Shown here: piece after piece, positions 21,564 through 32,549 of the stretch
Layout: the number at the start of each line of letters is the position of its first letter
Position numbering within the stretch: position 1 is the first letter of the stretch
Source of the DNA: Mallotus nudiflorus
Lineage: Eukaryota; Streptophyta; Magnoliopsida; Malpighiales; Euphorbiaceae
Length of the DNA stretch: 64,000 bases
Assembly: GCA_947683625.1 (NCBI GenBank)
Contig: CANTUR010000195.1
Location: 1-64,000, forward strand
Direction of reading: 5' to 3'
Position numbers and translations under genes: made by a program
The notes under the pieces: generated by a model
Told to the model about the DNA's origin: nothing
Database searches by the model: none
Seen by the model: the letters and a program-made list of their open reading frames with translations, nothing else

Positions 21564-22458
21564 TATAGACACACACACGTACAATAAAATACACACATAT
21601 ACAATTAACAATAAATAATAATGATAATTCTAATGAAATAATTTAATAATAAAATAAATAATGTAATTTAATAAAAACAATAATAGAAATAATAATGCAC
21701 TAAACTAAATATTATTAAAATAATACTATCCGAAATAATCAATATAAATAATGCAAATTAAATGATTAAAATAATAAGTTTCTAAAAATAAATATTTACG
21801 TAGAAAAATATAATTTAACATAAAATAATAATTATAAATCACAAAATAATAAAATAAATAAATGTAACTTTTAAATTTATTAACACTGCATATCTCGATT
21901 TATATTAAAATAATTTAAAAAAATATGGGTTATTACAATGGGTAGATTCACTAATGAGATTTAAGAGAATTCATTAGCTTTAGACTCATAGGACTTAAAC
22001 TACTCGAACATGAGAGTAGGCAAGCTCTTCGAGGGACCATGATAATAGGCAGGGGTCTACAATGGTAAACCAATAATTATTGAGGAACTTAATGAGTTAC
22101 GATTAACTTCTTAATCATGAGAGTATGTTAAACGTTATTCTTAACATGCTTAATTGAACTCGAAAGAGTCTTTAGGTATTTTAGAACAATTATCCTTAAC
22201 TGAAATTAATGTCTTTTGCTTGTTAATGTGTTCATGATCTGATTAGAATAATGAAAAAAAACTTAGGCTCTAATCTTTTAATTATTTTATTTTAATTCAA
22301 TTCAATTTCTTTATTTTATATTTGCTTAATTAATTTTATTCGATTTACTAGCTAAAATCATAAGTAAAGATATTAATACTCAATATAGAATCCTTGTGGG
22401 ACAATAACTTTTTATACTGCAATCATAATTCGTGCGCTTGCAGGTTTAAAACTCAACA
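17860..22458 (+). repeat. 5' LTR of the Athila-like element, interrupted at 18659
   Basis: The LTR sequence is 17860-18658 and 21943-22458; the middle is the nested element plus one TSD copy. It aligns with 36351-37636 throughout, and the break at ATGGG is absent in the 3' LTR. Confidence 0.9.
18659..21937 (-). mobile_element. long TG...CA element (probable solo LTR) in the Athila 5' LTR
   Basis: Plus-strand ends are TGTCATGATC and GGGTTATTACA. The TSD is ATGGG at 18654-18658 and 21938-21942. The related LTR at 37120-37140 shows the uninterrupted site. It aligns in reverse orientation with 56955-60944, for example at the GTCCTAGTGCTGCCCACTAG segment, at AAAACAGACATC and at the gene-like GC-rich block near 21180-21420. 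No coding region is recognisable; the small open frames are not conserved between the copies. An (AT)n tract lies at 21499-21546. Confidence 0.85.
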
Positions 22459-22460
22459 AG

Positions 22461-22484
22461 TTTTGGGCACCATTACCGAGGATT
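22461..22484 (+). other. Athila-like primer-binding site
   Basis: Two bases after the LTR end it reads TTTTGGGCACCATTACCGAG. This resembles the TGGCGCCGTTGCCGGGGA site (tRNA-Asp type) of Athila elements with several transition changes. Confidence 0.75.
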
Positions 22485-22571
22485 GAAAATATTTATATTA
22501 ATTAAATTTTTTACTTCTCTTAAACTAACATTTTATTTTATTTTATTTGTATTATTAATAAGTAATTTGTC

Positions 22572-22992
22572 ATGGATAATGGTAGATTTTTTTATCAATT
22601 TTTGAGGTCTAATGCATGTGATCCTGTATATAATGTAGAACATATGTCATTTAATTATTTTCCACCTTCTTTTTAAGTTTGTAATTGGTGTGGAGAGAAT
22701 AATAATGGAGCACATTGCCCATATTATTCATATTCACCTCTATAACCTCATTACAACCCATCTTGGGGTAGTTGTGTGGATCATATTTGGAATTCTCAAC
22801 AAGAGGAGACAAAGAGAATCAAAAAATAATTATTAGAGATCAAGATGAAGAAAATCATGTATGAGATGGATGCATAAAAAGAAGCTCTAATGAGGCTTAA
22901 GTTGCAAGCAGATTAAATTGCAAAATTTAAAAATTCATGCTTCCAAAAACTTTAAATGTGTGCACTCAATGCAATCAACACAAGGAGAAAGT
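22572..22992 (+). pseudogene. Athila-like internal reading frame, first part
   Basis: From ATG at 22572 the frame reads MDNGRFFYQFLRSNACD, then MSFNYFPPSF, a stop, CNWCGENNNGAHCP (a zinc-knuckle-like Cys/His cluster), HYNPSWGSCVDHIWNSQQ and a Lys/Glu-rich helix-like stretch. Four or five stops interrupt it. It continues after Copia-2 at 33892. I do not recognise the protein family with confidence; a short nucleic-acid-binding gag-like protein is the most likely reading. Confidence 0.5.
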
Positions 22993-22997
22993 ATATG

Positions 22998-24332
22998 TGA
23001 AAGAGTCCTAGAGGGGGGTGAATAGAACTATCAAACAAAAATGGAAAATTAAAGGAATTATTTGCAAGAAGTGAGTAAGAGTAAAAAAGAAAGAATGATG
23101 AACACAAATATTTAAGGAGTTCGGATTCACAAATAATCCTACGCCTCCACCTAACTTATCCCCAAGTTAGGATTTTTTAATCACCCACAATCTTATTAAT
23201 AAGATTGAGAATACAAAAGAATTTTATGGCTTACTCTTACAACCTTACAATCTTGAGTTTTCAAGGCTCACTCAAAAACCAAATTCCCAAGTGTTTTAAT
23301 GGCTAAACACTTAAACCAATTCCTTTAGAATATAATCTTACTTCCCATTTTCTAAACCCAAAAAATAGAAGAATAAGAATGTCTATTCTAATCACTCATC
23401 AACTCTCACAAGAGTTATACACAAAGAATTTGTTTAAAAGAATGTTTTAGAGCTCAATTGAATGTTTAAGAAAATGATGAATGATAAACAAGTTTTCTTA
23501 ACCTTTTAATTGAATTCTAAGTTGTGTTTATATAGACAAACACTCAAAAATATAGTTTTTGGATGTATCAATCATGTCTCCAACATTTAGAATTAATTTT
23601 GAATTAATTCTTGGACTTATGGTAGCTCAAGGGCTGCTCACGAGTGCCTCATGAGTGAACAGTGCTCATGAGGGGTGAAATTATAGCCGTTGTATTCAAA
23701 AATTCCCGTTGGAATGCTGTTAAGGGTCCACTAACAAGCATGTCATAAGCCACCAGCTCGTAAGGGGCACTCGTGAGGGTTGCTCCTAATTTTTGGCAAA
23801 AATGTGCTTCAAAGGCTGCATTGAAGGACAGTTTATGATCACTTTGAAAGATGATCATGAACGGGACTAAAGACAATTGATTCAGCCAAAAATTTCTTCA
23901 TAAAAGTTGTAAATAATTTCTTATCTTTCCATAAAACTTTGAATCACCTCATTTAGACATCTGTAGCTCAAGATATTGCTGAAATACCAAGAGTTGTGCA
24001 AACTGAAATGCAAGCTGCATATGCTGACTTCGACTAAAGATTTGCATACCAAATGAACTTGGATTTTGACAAGAAAGCTCAATATTGAAAGCTTAAGATG
24101 TCTATTTAAAAAGTGAAGAAGCTCATTTTCTCATTTAAGAGCTCTAAAAAAGTCAAAAGCCTTCTTCAATCTCAGAGGTTCAATCAGCCCGAAAAGTCAC
24201 TATTCACCCAAAAGTGTATATGCTTGGTATATGTTTGGTATATAATTCTCTACACACTTAATTGAAATTATTAGTATAAAAATTGTTTGTCAAAGTCCAA
24301 AATTAGGAGTTTGATCATGCAAATGGTCAACA
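22998..24332 (-). repeat. Copia-2 LTR (3' LTR in element orientation)
   Basis: Pairs with 32550-33886. Contains several CTCACGAG/CTCGTGAG-type words at 23630-23785. Confidence 0.95.
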
Positions 24333-24934
24333 ATCTCCCCCTTTTTGGCTTTGACAACCAATTTGAAAAGATGATAAATAATATGTGTGTGTGTGTGTAA
24401 AAAATAAATAACATGTATAAGCATATTAAATAAAATAGCTCCCCCTTTCAAATTAAATAGATGGAAAAAGAGAAAATATTTTGCTCCGCCTTAACATGTG
24501 CATAAATTCAATATTTATCATGTATTAGATCATATAAATAAATGAATTATCATAGCATGTATAAGGGTTTAACAAATATATTCCTTTTAAAATATATATA
24601 TTTCTTTATTTATCCTCCTTATTGGACATGATAAGAAATATAAATAAATTTTATTATCCTTCTTGTCAAAAATAAAGACAACATAACAAGTTATCAAACA
24701 ACATGGCCTAACATAACAAATGATGATAACATGATTAAAAAATGTTTAGACAACATGAAGGAAATAATTTCAAACATAATGCATCACAAAATAGTATGTA
24801 TGCTATATTTAAACATCACATGATCATGTAGAGTTTAGCTATTTAATCATACATAATCATGTGGTACTTAGCATATCTTAGATAATTATTTATCTCTTAA
24901 GCACATAGCTTCTTTAGCTTATTCTCCCCCTTTA
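24333..24934 (-). other. Copia-2 polypurine tracts (three copies)
   Basis: On minus, purine runs with AAAGGGGGAG occur at 24346-24333 (next to the LTR), 24449-24439 and 24934-24924. The first is the functional position. The others match the multiple-PPT habit reported for Sireviruses. Confidence 0.75.
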
Positions 24935-25217
24935 TCAAAGACAAAAAGAAAAGAGAGAGATATAAGGGGAAATAGACCTATGGGAAGCAAAAATACTAAA
25001 GGGAAGAAAAGATTAAGAACCAAAACAATGCAAAAAAATATATTCAAAATCTTTATAAGATTCATGTCATTCTAAAAGATAATAACCATTTCTAAAAAGA
25101 ATGTATACATGAATGTTGCATGAATAAGCTCAATTAATAGTCATAAAAGAAATACACCAATAACTCTTTAGTCTTAAATACGAAAAATAAACAAAAAAGA
25201 AAAGAGAAGAAAAGATA

Positions 25218-26434
25218 TTAGTCTTGTGAAGGAGGAGGAAAAGGAGGTGGCCAAGAGCATCGAATATTATGATAGCCATACAATTGATGAATATCATATT
25301 CCACGTGATCCATTCTTTGCTCAAAATGAACAAGTCTAGTATCTACTCGATCAAACCTTGTGTTAAAGTTTGACTCCACTATGGCTAGGCGATCAAAGAA
25401 ACCACCAACCCAAGTGGGCTCATCATCAACACTTTAAGAAGTGGAAGGTCTTTTTGCCCTTTTTCTTTGAGAAGAAGTTTGCTCTTGAGGTAATTCTTCT
25501 CCAATAGAAAGAGTGTCCAAAAGCTCAACATTTAGTTCTTGTTCTACATTAACATCTTCATCTTTTACTTCATCTTTCCAAAACCAACAATTTCGAACAA
25601 GTTTGAATTGTCTAGAATTTTTCAAGAGTTTATCATCAAGAAAAGATGAAGGTAATGAAGGAATATTTTTCAAATTAATCCTAAGGAAAATAGCGATCTT
25701 AGTGATAAAACCTCCTATACATAAGGCACCACTCACACTATCACTAGCTAACCAAAACCTCCATTGAAGCCATCTTCCAAGCTCAACATCTATACCCTCA
25801 ACAAGACACCTAAGAAGAAAAAGGTCATCAAAGGAGATAGTTTCATTACTCAAGCCTCTAGCATGAAAAGAGTAGGTAATAAACCTATGTATATACTAAA
25901 GAGATTTTAAAGCCAAACTAGATGCTTTAGTGTGTCCGGCTTCAAAGATACTTGAATGAGGTTTAGAATGTTGAGACAAAAAAATATTAGGGACCAAATT
26001 GAAGTAGGAGCAGCTAAACCTCCTTGTTTAAAGTTGAAAATGTCATCAAAGGCTTGAGAGGTAAGAAATCTATCTCTCCCACCCAATTTAAATCTCATGC
26101 TATTCAAAGGATTTTGCTCACTAAAAGAATGAGTTCTTAAACAATAGGAAGCAAGGAATTCATGAATTAAGGTAGGATAGGTAGGAAAATCATTGAAAGC
26201 AAAATCATATAAACCCATATTCTCAAGTAAATGTCTAACCTCATTGAAACAACCCATCTTTTCCAAAGTAGTTTGAGACATATATTTAGATGGAATGATT
26301 TTCCTTTCCTTGAAATGAGCAAGTTTTTCCCTAAATTGAGATTGAGTGTATGTGAGAGGAGGTTATTTCCTAAGTTGATCTTTAGTAGCTCTTCTAGAGG
26401 AGGAATAAGCACTTTGAGAAAATTTTGAGGCCAT
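25218..26434 (-). pseudogene. Copia-2 env-like 3' reading frame
   Basis: Read on minus from an ATG at 26434: a Ser/Arg-rich start (MASKFSQSAYSSSRRATKDQ), a stop, then KERKIIPSKYMSQTTLEKMG, PTYPTLIHEFLASYC, SMRFKLGGRDRFLT and AFDDIFNF. Other frames follow with SFDDLFLLRCLVEG and GALCIGGFITKIAI. An acidic stretch (EVKDEDVNVEQELNVELL) and a Lys/Arg patch follow. The tail is a heptad-like coiled coil (FDRVDTRLVHFEQRMDHVEY) that ends PPPFPPPSQD. This resembles the plant retrotransposon proteins in the env position of Sireviruses and the ATHILA ORF1 family. Its role is unknown. Several stops are present. Confidence 0.65.
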
Positions 26435-27355
26435 GGTGAGGGCAAGGTTTAAAAAAAATTGAAAGAGTTTTAAGAATTAAAATAATTTGGAAGAAGAACT
26501 TGAAAGAATTTTGAGAATTAAAAGAATTTGATTGAAGATATAAGTGTATATGAGTGAAGGGGGTATTTATACACAAAAATAATATAAAGAATTCAAAAAA
26601 GTGAAGAAAAATTGCAGGTGACCATTTGAAAAGAAAAGAAAAAAAACAAAATCAAAAAATCAAAAAAATAAAAAAAAATAGAAAAGGGCAACCAGACCGC
26701 TGCTCACGAGCGGTCTGCTCGTGAGCGTCACTCGTGAGCGATATTGGTTCTTTCAAAATTGCTGCTCACAAGCGGTTCACGAGTGGTCTGCTTGTGACCC
26801 AGCTCGTGAGTGGTTCTGGACGCCCAGACTGCAACTGTCACGAGCTCAACGGCTTGTGATGAAAATTTCTGTTTGATCCTTGTACTTTCAAATTTGTTGC
26901 AATTGTGTCAAAAAAAGTTGACAATTAGGTCCTTGACCATAAAATTAATTATATAATCAAACTAAATGATACTTAAAAAAAATAATTTTTGAAATAAATA
27001 AATAAAAATTATTATTTTTATTGAATAAAATATAAATAAATTTATTATTTTATTTAAAAAATTACACTAAAAATAAAAAAAATATATACAAAGTATGAAT
27101 TTACAGCTCAAGGTTTATATCCAAAAAATATCTAGAAAATAAACCAAACATAAACTATCATAAAATTATACAAAAAAAAAATATTTTGTTGAGGAGAAAT
27201 ATTTATGCAAAAATTAAAATAATTAATTAATTTAGTTTAGCTTAATAATTAATTATTAATTTGCAAAAAAAATAGGAAGGCTATTAAAATTTTTTTTTTT
27301 AAAGAACATGATCACATAAAAAAGTCAAACATCAATTCATCAATTTAGCAAGTAA

Positions 27356-27755
27356 TCAAGACAAGCTTGGGCCATCAATTATACCAAGTTCATGCTTAAT
27401 AAAATTCAATCTTTCCTCACAAAGAGGCTTGGTAAAGATGTCCGCTAATTGATGATTAGTATCAACAAAATCAAGAAAAATATCACCATTTTGCACATGA
27501 TCACGTAAGAAATGATGTCTAATATCAATATGCTTAGTTCTAGAATGCTGAATGGGATTTTTACTAAGGTTTATAGCATTTGTATTATCACACTTAATTC
27601 GAATGTGATTAATATCAATGCCATAGTCCAAAAGTTGTTGTTTTTGCCATAGAACTTGGGTGCAACAACAACTACCCACCACATACTCTGCTTCAGCGGT
27701 GGACAAGGCAACAGAAAATTGTTTCTTACTAAACCAAGAAACTAAGCAATTTCAT
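27356..27755 (-). pseudogene. Copia-2 RNase H
   Basis: On minus: FSKKQFSVALSTAEAEYVVG (catalytic region, family STAEAEYxA), CCCTQVLWQKQQLLDYG, IKCDNTNAINLSKNPIQHSR, TKHIDIRHHFLRDHV and ADIFTKPL, then a C-terminal LNFIKHELGI. These are all expected motifs of Copia RNase H in order. The stretch from 27706 is open. Upstream it is separated from RT by a stop near 27752. Confidence 0.9.
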
Positions 27756-28867
27756 AAAAATTGATAAGTTCCGGAAGTGCTTTTTCTATCTAGTAGGCTA
27801 TCGACAAAATCAGCATCAAAATAACTAATAAAGTCAAAAGAAGAACTCCTAAGATACCAAAGTCCTAAACGTAATGTACCACAAAGATATTTAAAAATTA
27901 TTTTAATAGCATTTAAATGAGACTCTCTAGGACTTGATTGAAATCTAGCACACAAGAAAGTAGCAAACATAATATCGGGTCTACTAGCGGTTAAATAAAG
28001 AAGGGATATGATCATACCTCTAAATCGGTTTTCATCAACCGGTTTGCCATTCTCATCCTTGTTGAGTTTGGTTGTGGTGCTCATTGGATTTTTGCTTGAT
28101 TTAGCTCCATCCATTCCAAACTTCTTGAGAATATCCCTTGCATATTTTGTTTGATTGATGAAAATCCCATCTTTACATTGCTTGATTTGAAGTCCAAGAA
28201 AGACCTTAAGTTCTCCCATCATACTCATCTCAGATTCTCCTTACATTAGCTTAGAAAATTCCTCACACAAGCAATGGTTAGTAGCACTGAAAATAATATC
28301 ATTAACATAAATTTGAACAATTAATAAATTATGCTTGGATTTTTTTATTAAAAGAGTTGTGTCAACCTTTCCTTTAGAGAAACCTTTCTTTAGTAAAAAG
28401 TTAGTCAATCTTTCATGCCAAGCTCTTGGAGTTTATTTCATTCCATACAATGCTTTTGATAATTTAAAAACATGATTTGGAGAGTCAAAATTTTCAAAAC
28501 CCGGAGGTTGTTCAACATATACCTCCTCTTCAATAAAGCCATTTAAAAATGCACTTTTAACATCCATTTGATAAAGTTTAAAATCCATGTATGATGCAAA
28601 TGCAAGTAACATCCTAATAGTTTCTAACCTTGCAACGGGGGCAAAGGTTTCATCATAATCAATTCCTTCCTCTTGATTATAACCTTTAGCTACTAGTCTA
28701 GCTTTGTTCCTAGTTATGACACCTTGTTCATTCATCTTATTTCTAAACACCCATTTGGTGCCAATAATATGATGATGTTTAGGTCTAGGAACCAAGGTCC
28801 AAACCTTATTTCTCTCAAATTGATTTAACTCTTCTTGCATAGCAAGGACCCAAACTTCATCACTCAA
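27752..28867 (-). pseudogene. Copia-2 reverse transcriptase
   Basis: On minus from 28867: MSDEVWVLAMQEELNQFERN, VWTLVPRP, GTKWVFRNKMNEQG, ARLVAKGYNQEEGIDYDETF, APVARLETIRMLLA, QMDVKSAFLNG (first catalytic Asp), VEQPPGFE and LSKALYGMK, then a stop. The (Y)VDD region (about 28300-28430) is broken by frame changes. The thumb and connection resume at 28228 with MSMMGELKVFLGLQIKQ, ASRPDIMFA and FDADFVDS. Both halves are well preserved, so this copy decayed recently. Confidence 0.9.
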
Positions 28868-29470
28868 AGCATCATTAACATTTTTGGGTTCAATTTGAGA
28901 AATGAAAGCTAAATTAAAAATAGACTTGAGTTTAGATCTAGTAGTTACTCTTTTTGTAGTGTCACCTATAATGAGGTCTTAAGGGTGAGCTTTCTTGAAT
29001 TGCCAATCCTTTGGAAGTTTATCCTTTAAGGTAGGTTAAGTTATCTCCTCATTTTCCTTTTTTCTTGGATCTTCAAGTTCCAAAGGCTTACTAGCATTTT
29101 CTTCTTATGTTTCCACAATCTCATTGTCACTTACAAGATCATCAACACTACAAACATCCTTTCTAGGATCAAGTGAGTTTGATTCATAAAAAGCCATATG
29201 CATTGACTCTTTAACTACTATAATTCTCTTATTAAAGACTTTATATGCTTTGCTAGAGATGGAATAGCCTAGGAAAATTCCTTCATCGGCTTTGGAATCA
29301 AATTTCCCAAGATTATCCTTGGTGTTCAATATAAAGCACTTGCATCCAAATACTCTTAGATATGAGATTTTGGGTTTTCTATTGTTCCATAGCTCATAAG
29401 ATGTTTTATTTAAAATTGGTCTTTTGAAAACTCAGTTTGAAATATAACAAGATGTGTTAACGGCTTCTGC
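28868..29470 (-). pseudogene. Copia-2 integrase C-terminus and linker
   Basis: On minus: VFGCKCFILNTKDNLGKFDS-like coding (the ORF from 29329 starts MNTKDNLGKF), KADEGIFLGYSISSKAYKVF (family (S)KSDEGxFLGYSxxSKAYRVYN) and SMHMAFYESN. An acidic, Ser/Asp-rich linker then leads to RT. Stops occur near 29100 and 29035. Confidence 0.8.
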
Positions 29471-30450
29471 CTAAAAGTATAAAGGTAAATTATACTCATG
29501 AAGCATTATTCTAGCCATTTCCATAAAAGTTCTATTTTTCCTTTTGAGTACCCTATTTTTTTTAGGAGTTCTAGGAGATGAAAATGTATGAGAAAGACCA
29601 TTTTCATTATAATAGTTTTTGAAAAAATCATTTTCAAATTCGGTTCCATGATCACTTCTAATGGATGAAATACAAAATCCTTTTTCTTTTTGAACTCTTT
29701 TTGAAAATTTTTCAAAAACTTTAAATGCATCATTCTTATGAGCAAGAAAACATACCCAAGTGTATCTAGAGTAATCATCAACCAAAACATAAGCATAGTG
29801 CATTCCACCAAGACTAACAACTCTAGTTATTCTAAATAAATCCATATGTATAAGTTCAAGTGGTCTAGAAGTAGACACTACATTTTTTAGCTTAAATGAA
29901 GACTTAGATTGTTTTCCCTTTTGACAAGCATCATAAGGTTTATCCTTAGTGAATTCAAGCTTAGGTAAACCAATCACAAGTTCATGTTTACAAAGATCAT
30001 TCAAAAGCTTAAAATTTGCATGTCCTAACCTTCTATGCCATGTCCATATGTCATGGGAAATTGACATTAAGCATTTTATATCTTTGTTATCAATTTTATT
30101 CAAATCAATAACATAAACATTATCTACTCTTTCACCACTAAAAATTACTTTGTCTTCATCAAGACTACTAACAAAGCAATTTTTAGGATAGAAAGTCACC
30201 TTATTTCCCATATCACATAATTGACTTATACTTAGCAAATTATGTTTAAGGCCATCAACAAACAACACATGATGTATAGATAAGGATTGAGGATTGCCTA
30301 TTTCTCCAATGCCAATAATTTTTCCTTTTGCATTATCACCGAAAGTAACGTGTCCTCCATCCTTAGCATCAAGTTTATTGAATTGCTCCTTGTCTCCCAT
30401 CATGTGCCTTGAACATCATCAAGATACCACTTGCTTTTTATTCTTGCAGA
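29471..30450 (-). pseudogene. Copia-2 protease end and integrase
   Basis: On minus, KWYL at about 30436 followed by a frame change and CSRHMMGDKEQF corresponds to the protease site (family WYLDSGCSRHMTGD). The open stretch from 30403 holds VTFGDNAKGKIIGIG, HHVLFVDGLKHNLLSISQLCD and WHRRLGHANFKLLNDL (pre-integrase zinc region). The integrase core has LIHMDLF (first Asp), YAYVLVDDYSRYTWVCFL, SIRSDHGTEFEN (second Asp) and then HTFSSPRTPKKNRVLKRKNR. In that last motif the usual QQNG(V)VERKN is changed, losing the normal context of the catalytic Glu. Confidence 0.9.
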
Positions 30451-30751
30451 TCTTAAGCACTCCTACATAAAATATTTTAAATGTTCTTTTGAACCCAAAC
30501 CTTTCTTCATCTAGGTTGGTTAGTTTCAAGATAATTCAAAGGAAGCAAATTCATGTGCAGTTTTCTATAAAAGCACACATTATTGATATGTCCTTTGATC
30601 ATGAAATATGAACATACAACATTTTTAAATTTATTTCTCCTAGAATGAAATACTTTCCTAGTGTGTGCAGCATGCCTTTGGTGTTGTGTGTATCTCTTAT
30701 TATTTTATGACATTGAGTGAGACATAGATTGGCAATGGTGATGAGCATTTC

Positions 30752-32498
30752 AATAAGTTTGTGTAATAGGCTTATGTGCATTGCGTTGTGCAACATACTT
30801 ATTATAATTATGTCTAGTGTACATATAAGCATGCTTAGGTTGAGGTGCTCTAGATTGAGCCTTACCCCTTTGTGTTAATGAAGGGTTAATCTTATGAGAT
30901 TTTGCCTTGCTATTTAACACATGAGATTTTTTTACTTGAATCTCATTTGAAGTTGAAGGAGTAGAAACATATGAAGCTTTAACAAAAGTAATATGTGATG
31001 AGGATGATGAAGACATTCCATTTGTATATCCAGTTCCATAGGTATCTCCATGAAATTTTTGAGAGTCAAGAAGACTATTTAAAGTTTCTTTTCCTCTCTT
31101 AAATTTAGCAATGAAATTTTTTAATTCTAAGAATTCCTTAGAAAGCTTATGATTTTAATCTTTTGGTTTCTTAAGTTGGTCTTCCAAAGAATTAAAAGAT
31201 TTAGCATCACTTACAAGTTTTTCATTTGAAGCAACAAGTTTAGAAAAATCAATTTTTAAACACTCAAAATCCTTATTTAAGCTAGCTAAGTCATGTTTAT
31301 ATTTTTTTCTTCTTAGATAACAAAATTTTTCATTTAGCAAGCAATTTGCTCATAATAGAGCTCTCATCATCATCATCATCATCATCATCACAATATTTAT
31401 CACAATCATCAAAGGAAGAGTAAGAAGTGGAAGGTACCTTATTTTCGTTTTCAATGGCCATGAAGCAAAGATTGACAACTTTTTTTTGTTCCTCTTCCTC
31501 TTCGGATTTAAAGGAATCATCCCAAGTAGCTTTGAATGTCTTCTTCTTATCTTTTGCTCCTTTGCTTTTAAATTTAATCTTAGGACATTCACTTCTAATA
31601 TGTCCCGGTTTCTTGCATTCATAGCAAGTAACCTCTTTTGTTTTCTTTCTTCCATCTCCTTAGAACTTCTTGTTGAAGTCCCTTATTCATGAGAAATTTT
31701 TCTTTCTTAAGAACTTCTTGAAGTTCCTAGTGAGCATGGCAATGTCACCATCTTCATCACTAGAATCTTTGATGCTTTCCTCTTCACTATTTTCTTGAAG
31801 AGCTTTTAGAGCAATGCCCTTTTTCCTTTCTTCTTTCTTTTTTTGTTCTTCACCTCTTTGCTTATGGTGAGCTCATATGTCAAGAGCTTACCAATAAGCA
31901 CATCGGTTGATAGAATGGAGAGGTCTTGAGCTTCCTCAATTGAGGTAACACGAGATTCCCAATCCTTCTTAGGTAGGATTCTTAGAATCTTATTATTTAC
32001 CTCTTCCTTGGAGAAATGTTTTCCAAGTTTCTTAAGGGTTGTGAGGAGAGCATTGAGATGGTTTGTCATCTCCATAATTGATTCTTGAAGTTTCATTTTG
32101 AAGAGTTCATATTCATACATATGAAGTTGAACCTTCTTGCTTCTTTTTTGAATGTTGCCTTCATAGTGATTCTCCAAGGTCTCCCACATTTCTTTAGCCG
32201 AAATGCAATTTTGAAGCTTGCCTCCTTCTTCTCTTGTCATAGAGGAGACTAGAGTAATCATAGCCTTTTTATTTTTATGATTTTCTTCCTTTTGATCAAC
32301 ACTCCATTGGCTACTTGCAAGTGTGGTTATCACACCATCAATGATGGTTATAGGTGGTTCCCAACCTCTTAGGACAATATCCCAAAGTTTGATGGAATCA
32401 TAGCCAAGATATAATTCCATTTTGAATTTCCAATGTGGATAGTCACTACCATCAAAGAATGGTCTAAGAGAAGAGATGTTTTGAGATTCACTCCCCAT
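30752..32498 (-). pseudogene. Copia-2 gag polyprotein start
   Basis: On minus from ATG at 32498: MGSESQNISSLRPFFDGSDY, WKFKMELYL (UBN2-type capsid domain), then MEMTNHLNALLTTLKKLGK and LRILPKKDW. A stop falls near 31806. The CCHC knuckle CYECKKPGHIRSECP lies at about 31628-31584. A poly-Asp run (about 31390-31365) and a long coiled coil (HDLASLNKDFECLKIDFSKL onward, 31300-31155) follow. A basic, Ser-rich segment to 30752 ends the region. A knuckle followed by a coiled coil is characteristic of Sirevirus gag. Frameshifts and three stops are present. Confidence 0.9.
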
Positions 32499-32535
32499 GA
32501 TCTTGTATTCTAGCAATGAAGTACCTACAATTCAA

Positions 32536-32547
32536 GCTCTGATACCA
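32536..32547 (-). other. Copia-2 primer-binding site (tRNA-iMet)
   Basis: Reads TGGTATCAGAGC on minus, two bases inside the LTR edge. A perfect match to the usual tRNA-iMet PBS. Confidence 0.95.
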
Positions 32548-32549
32548 AT

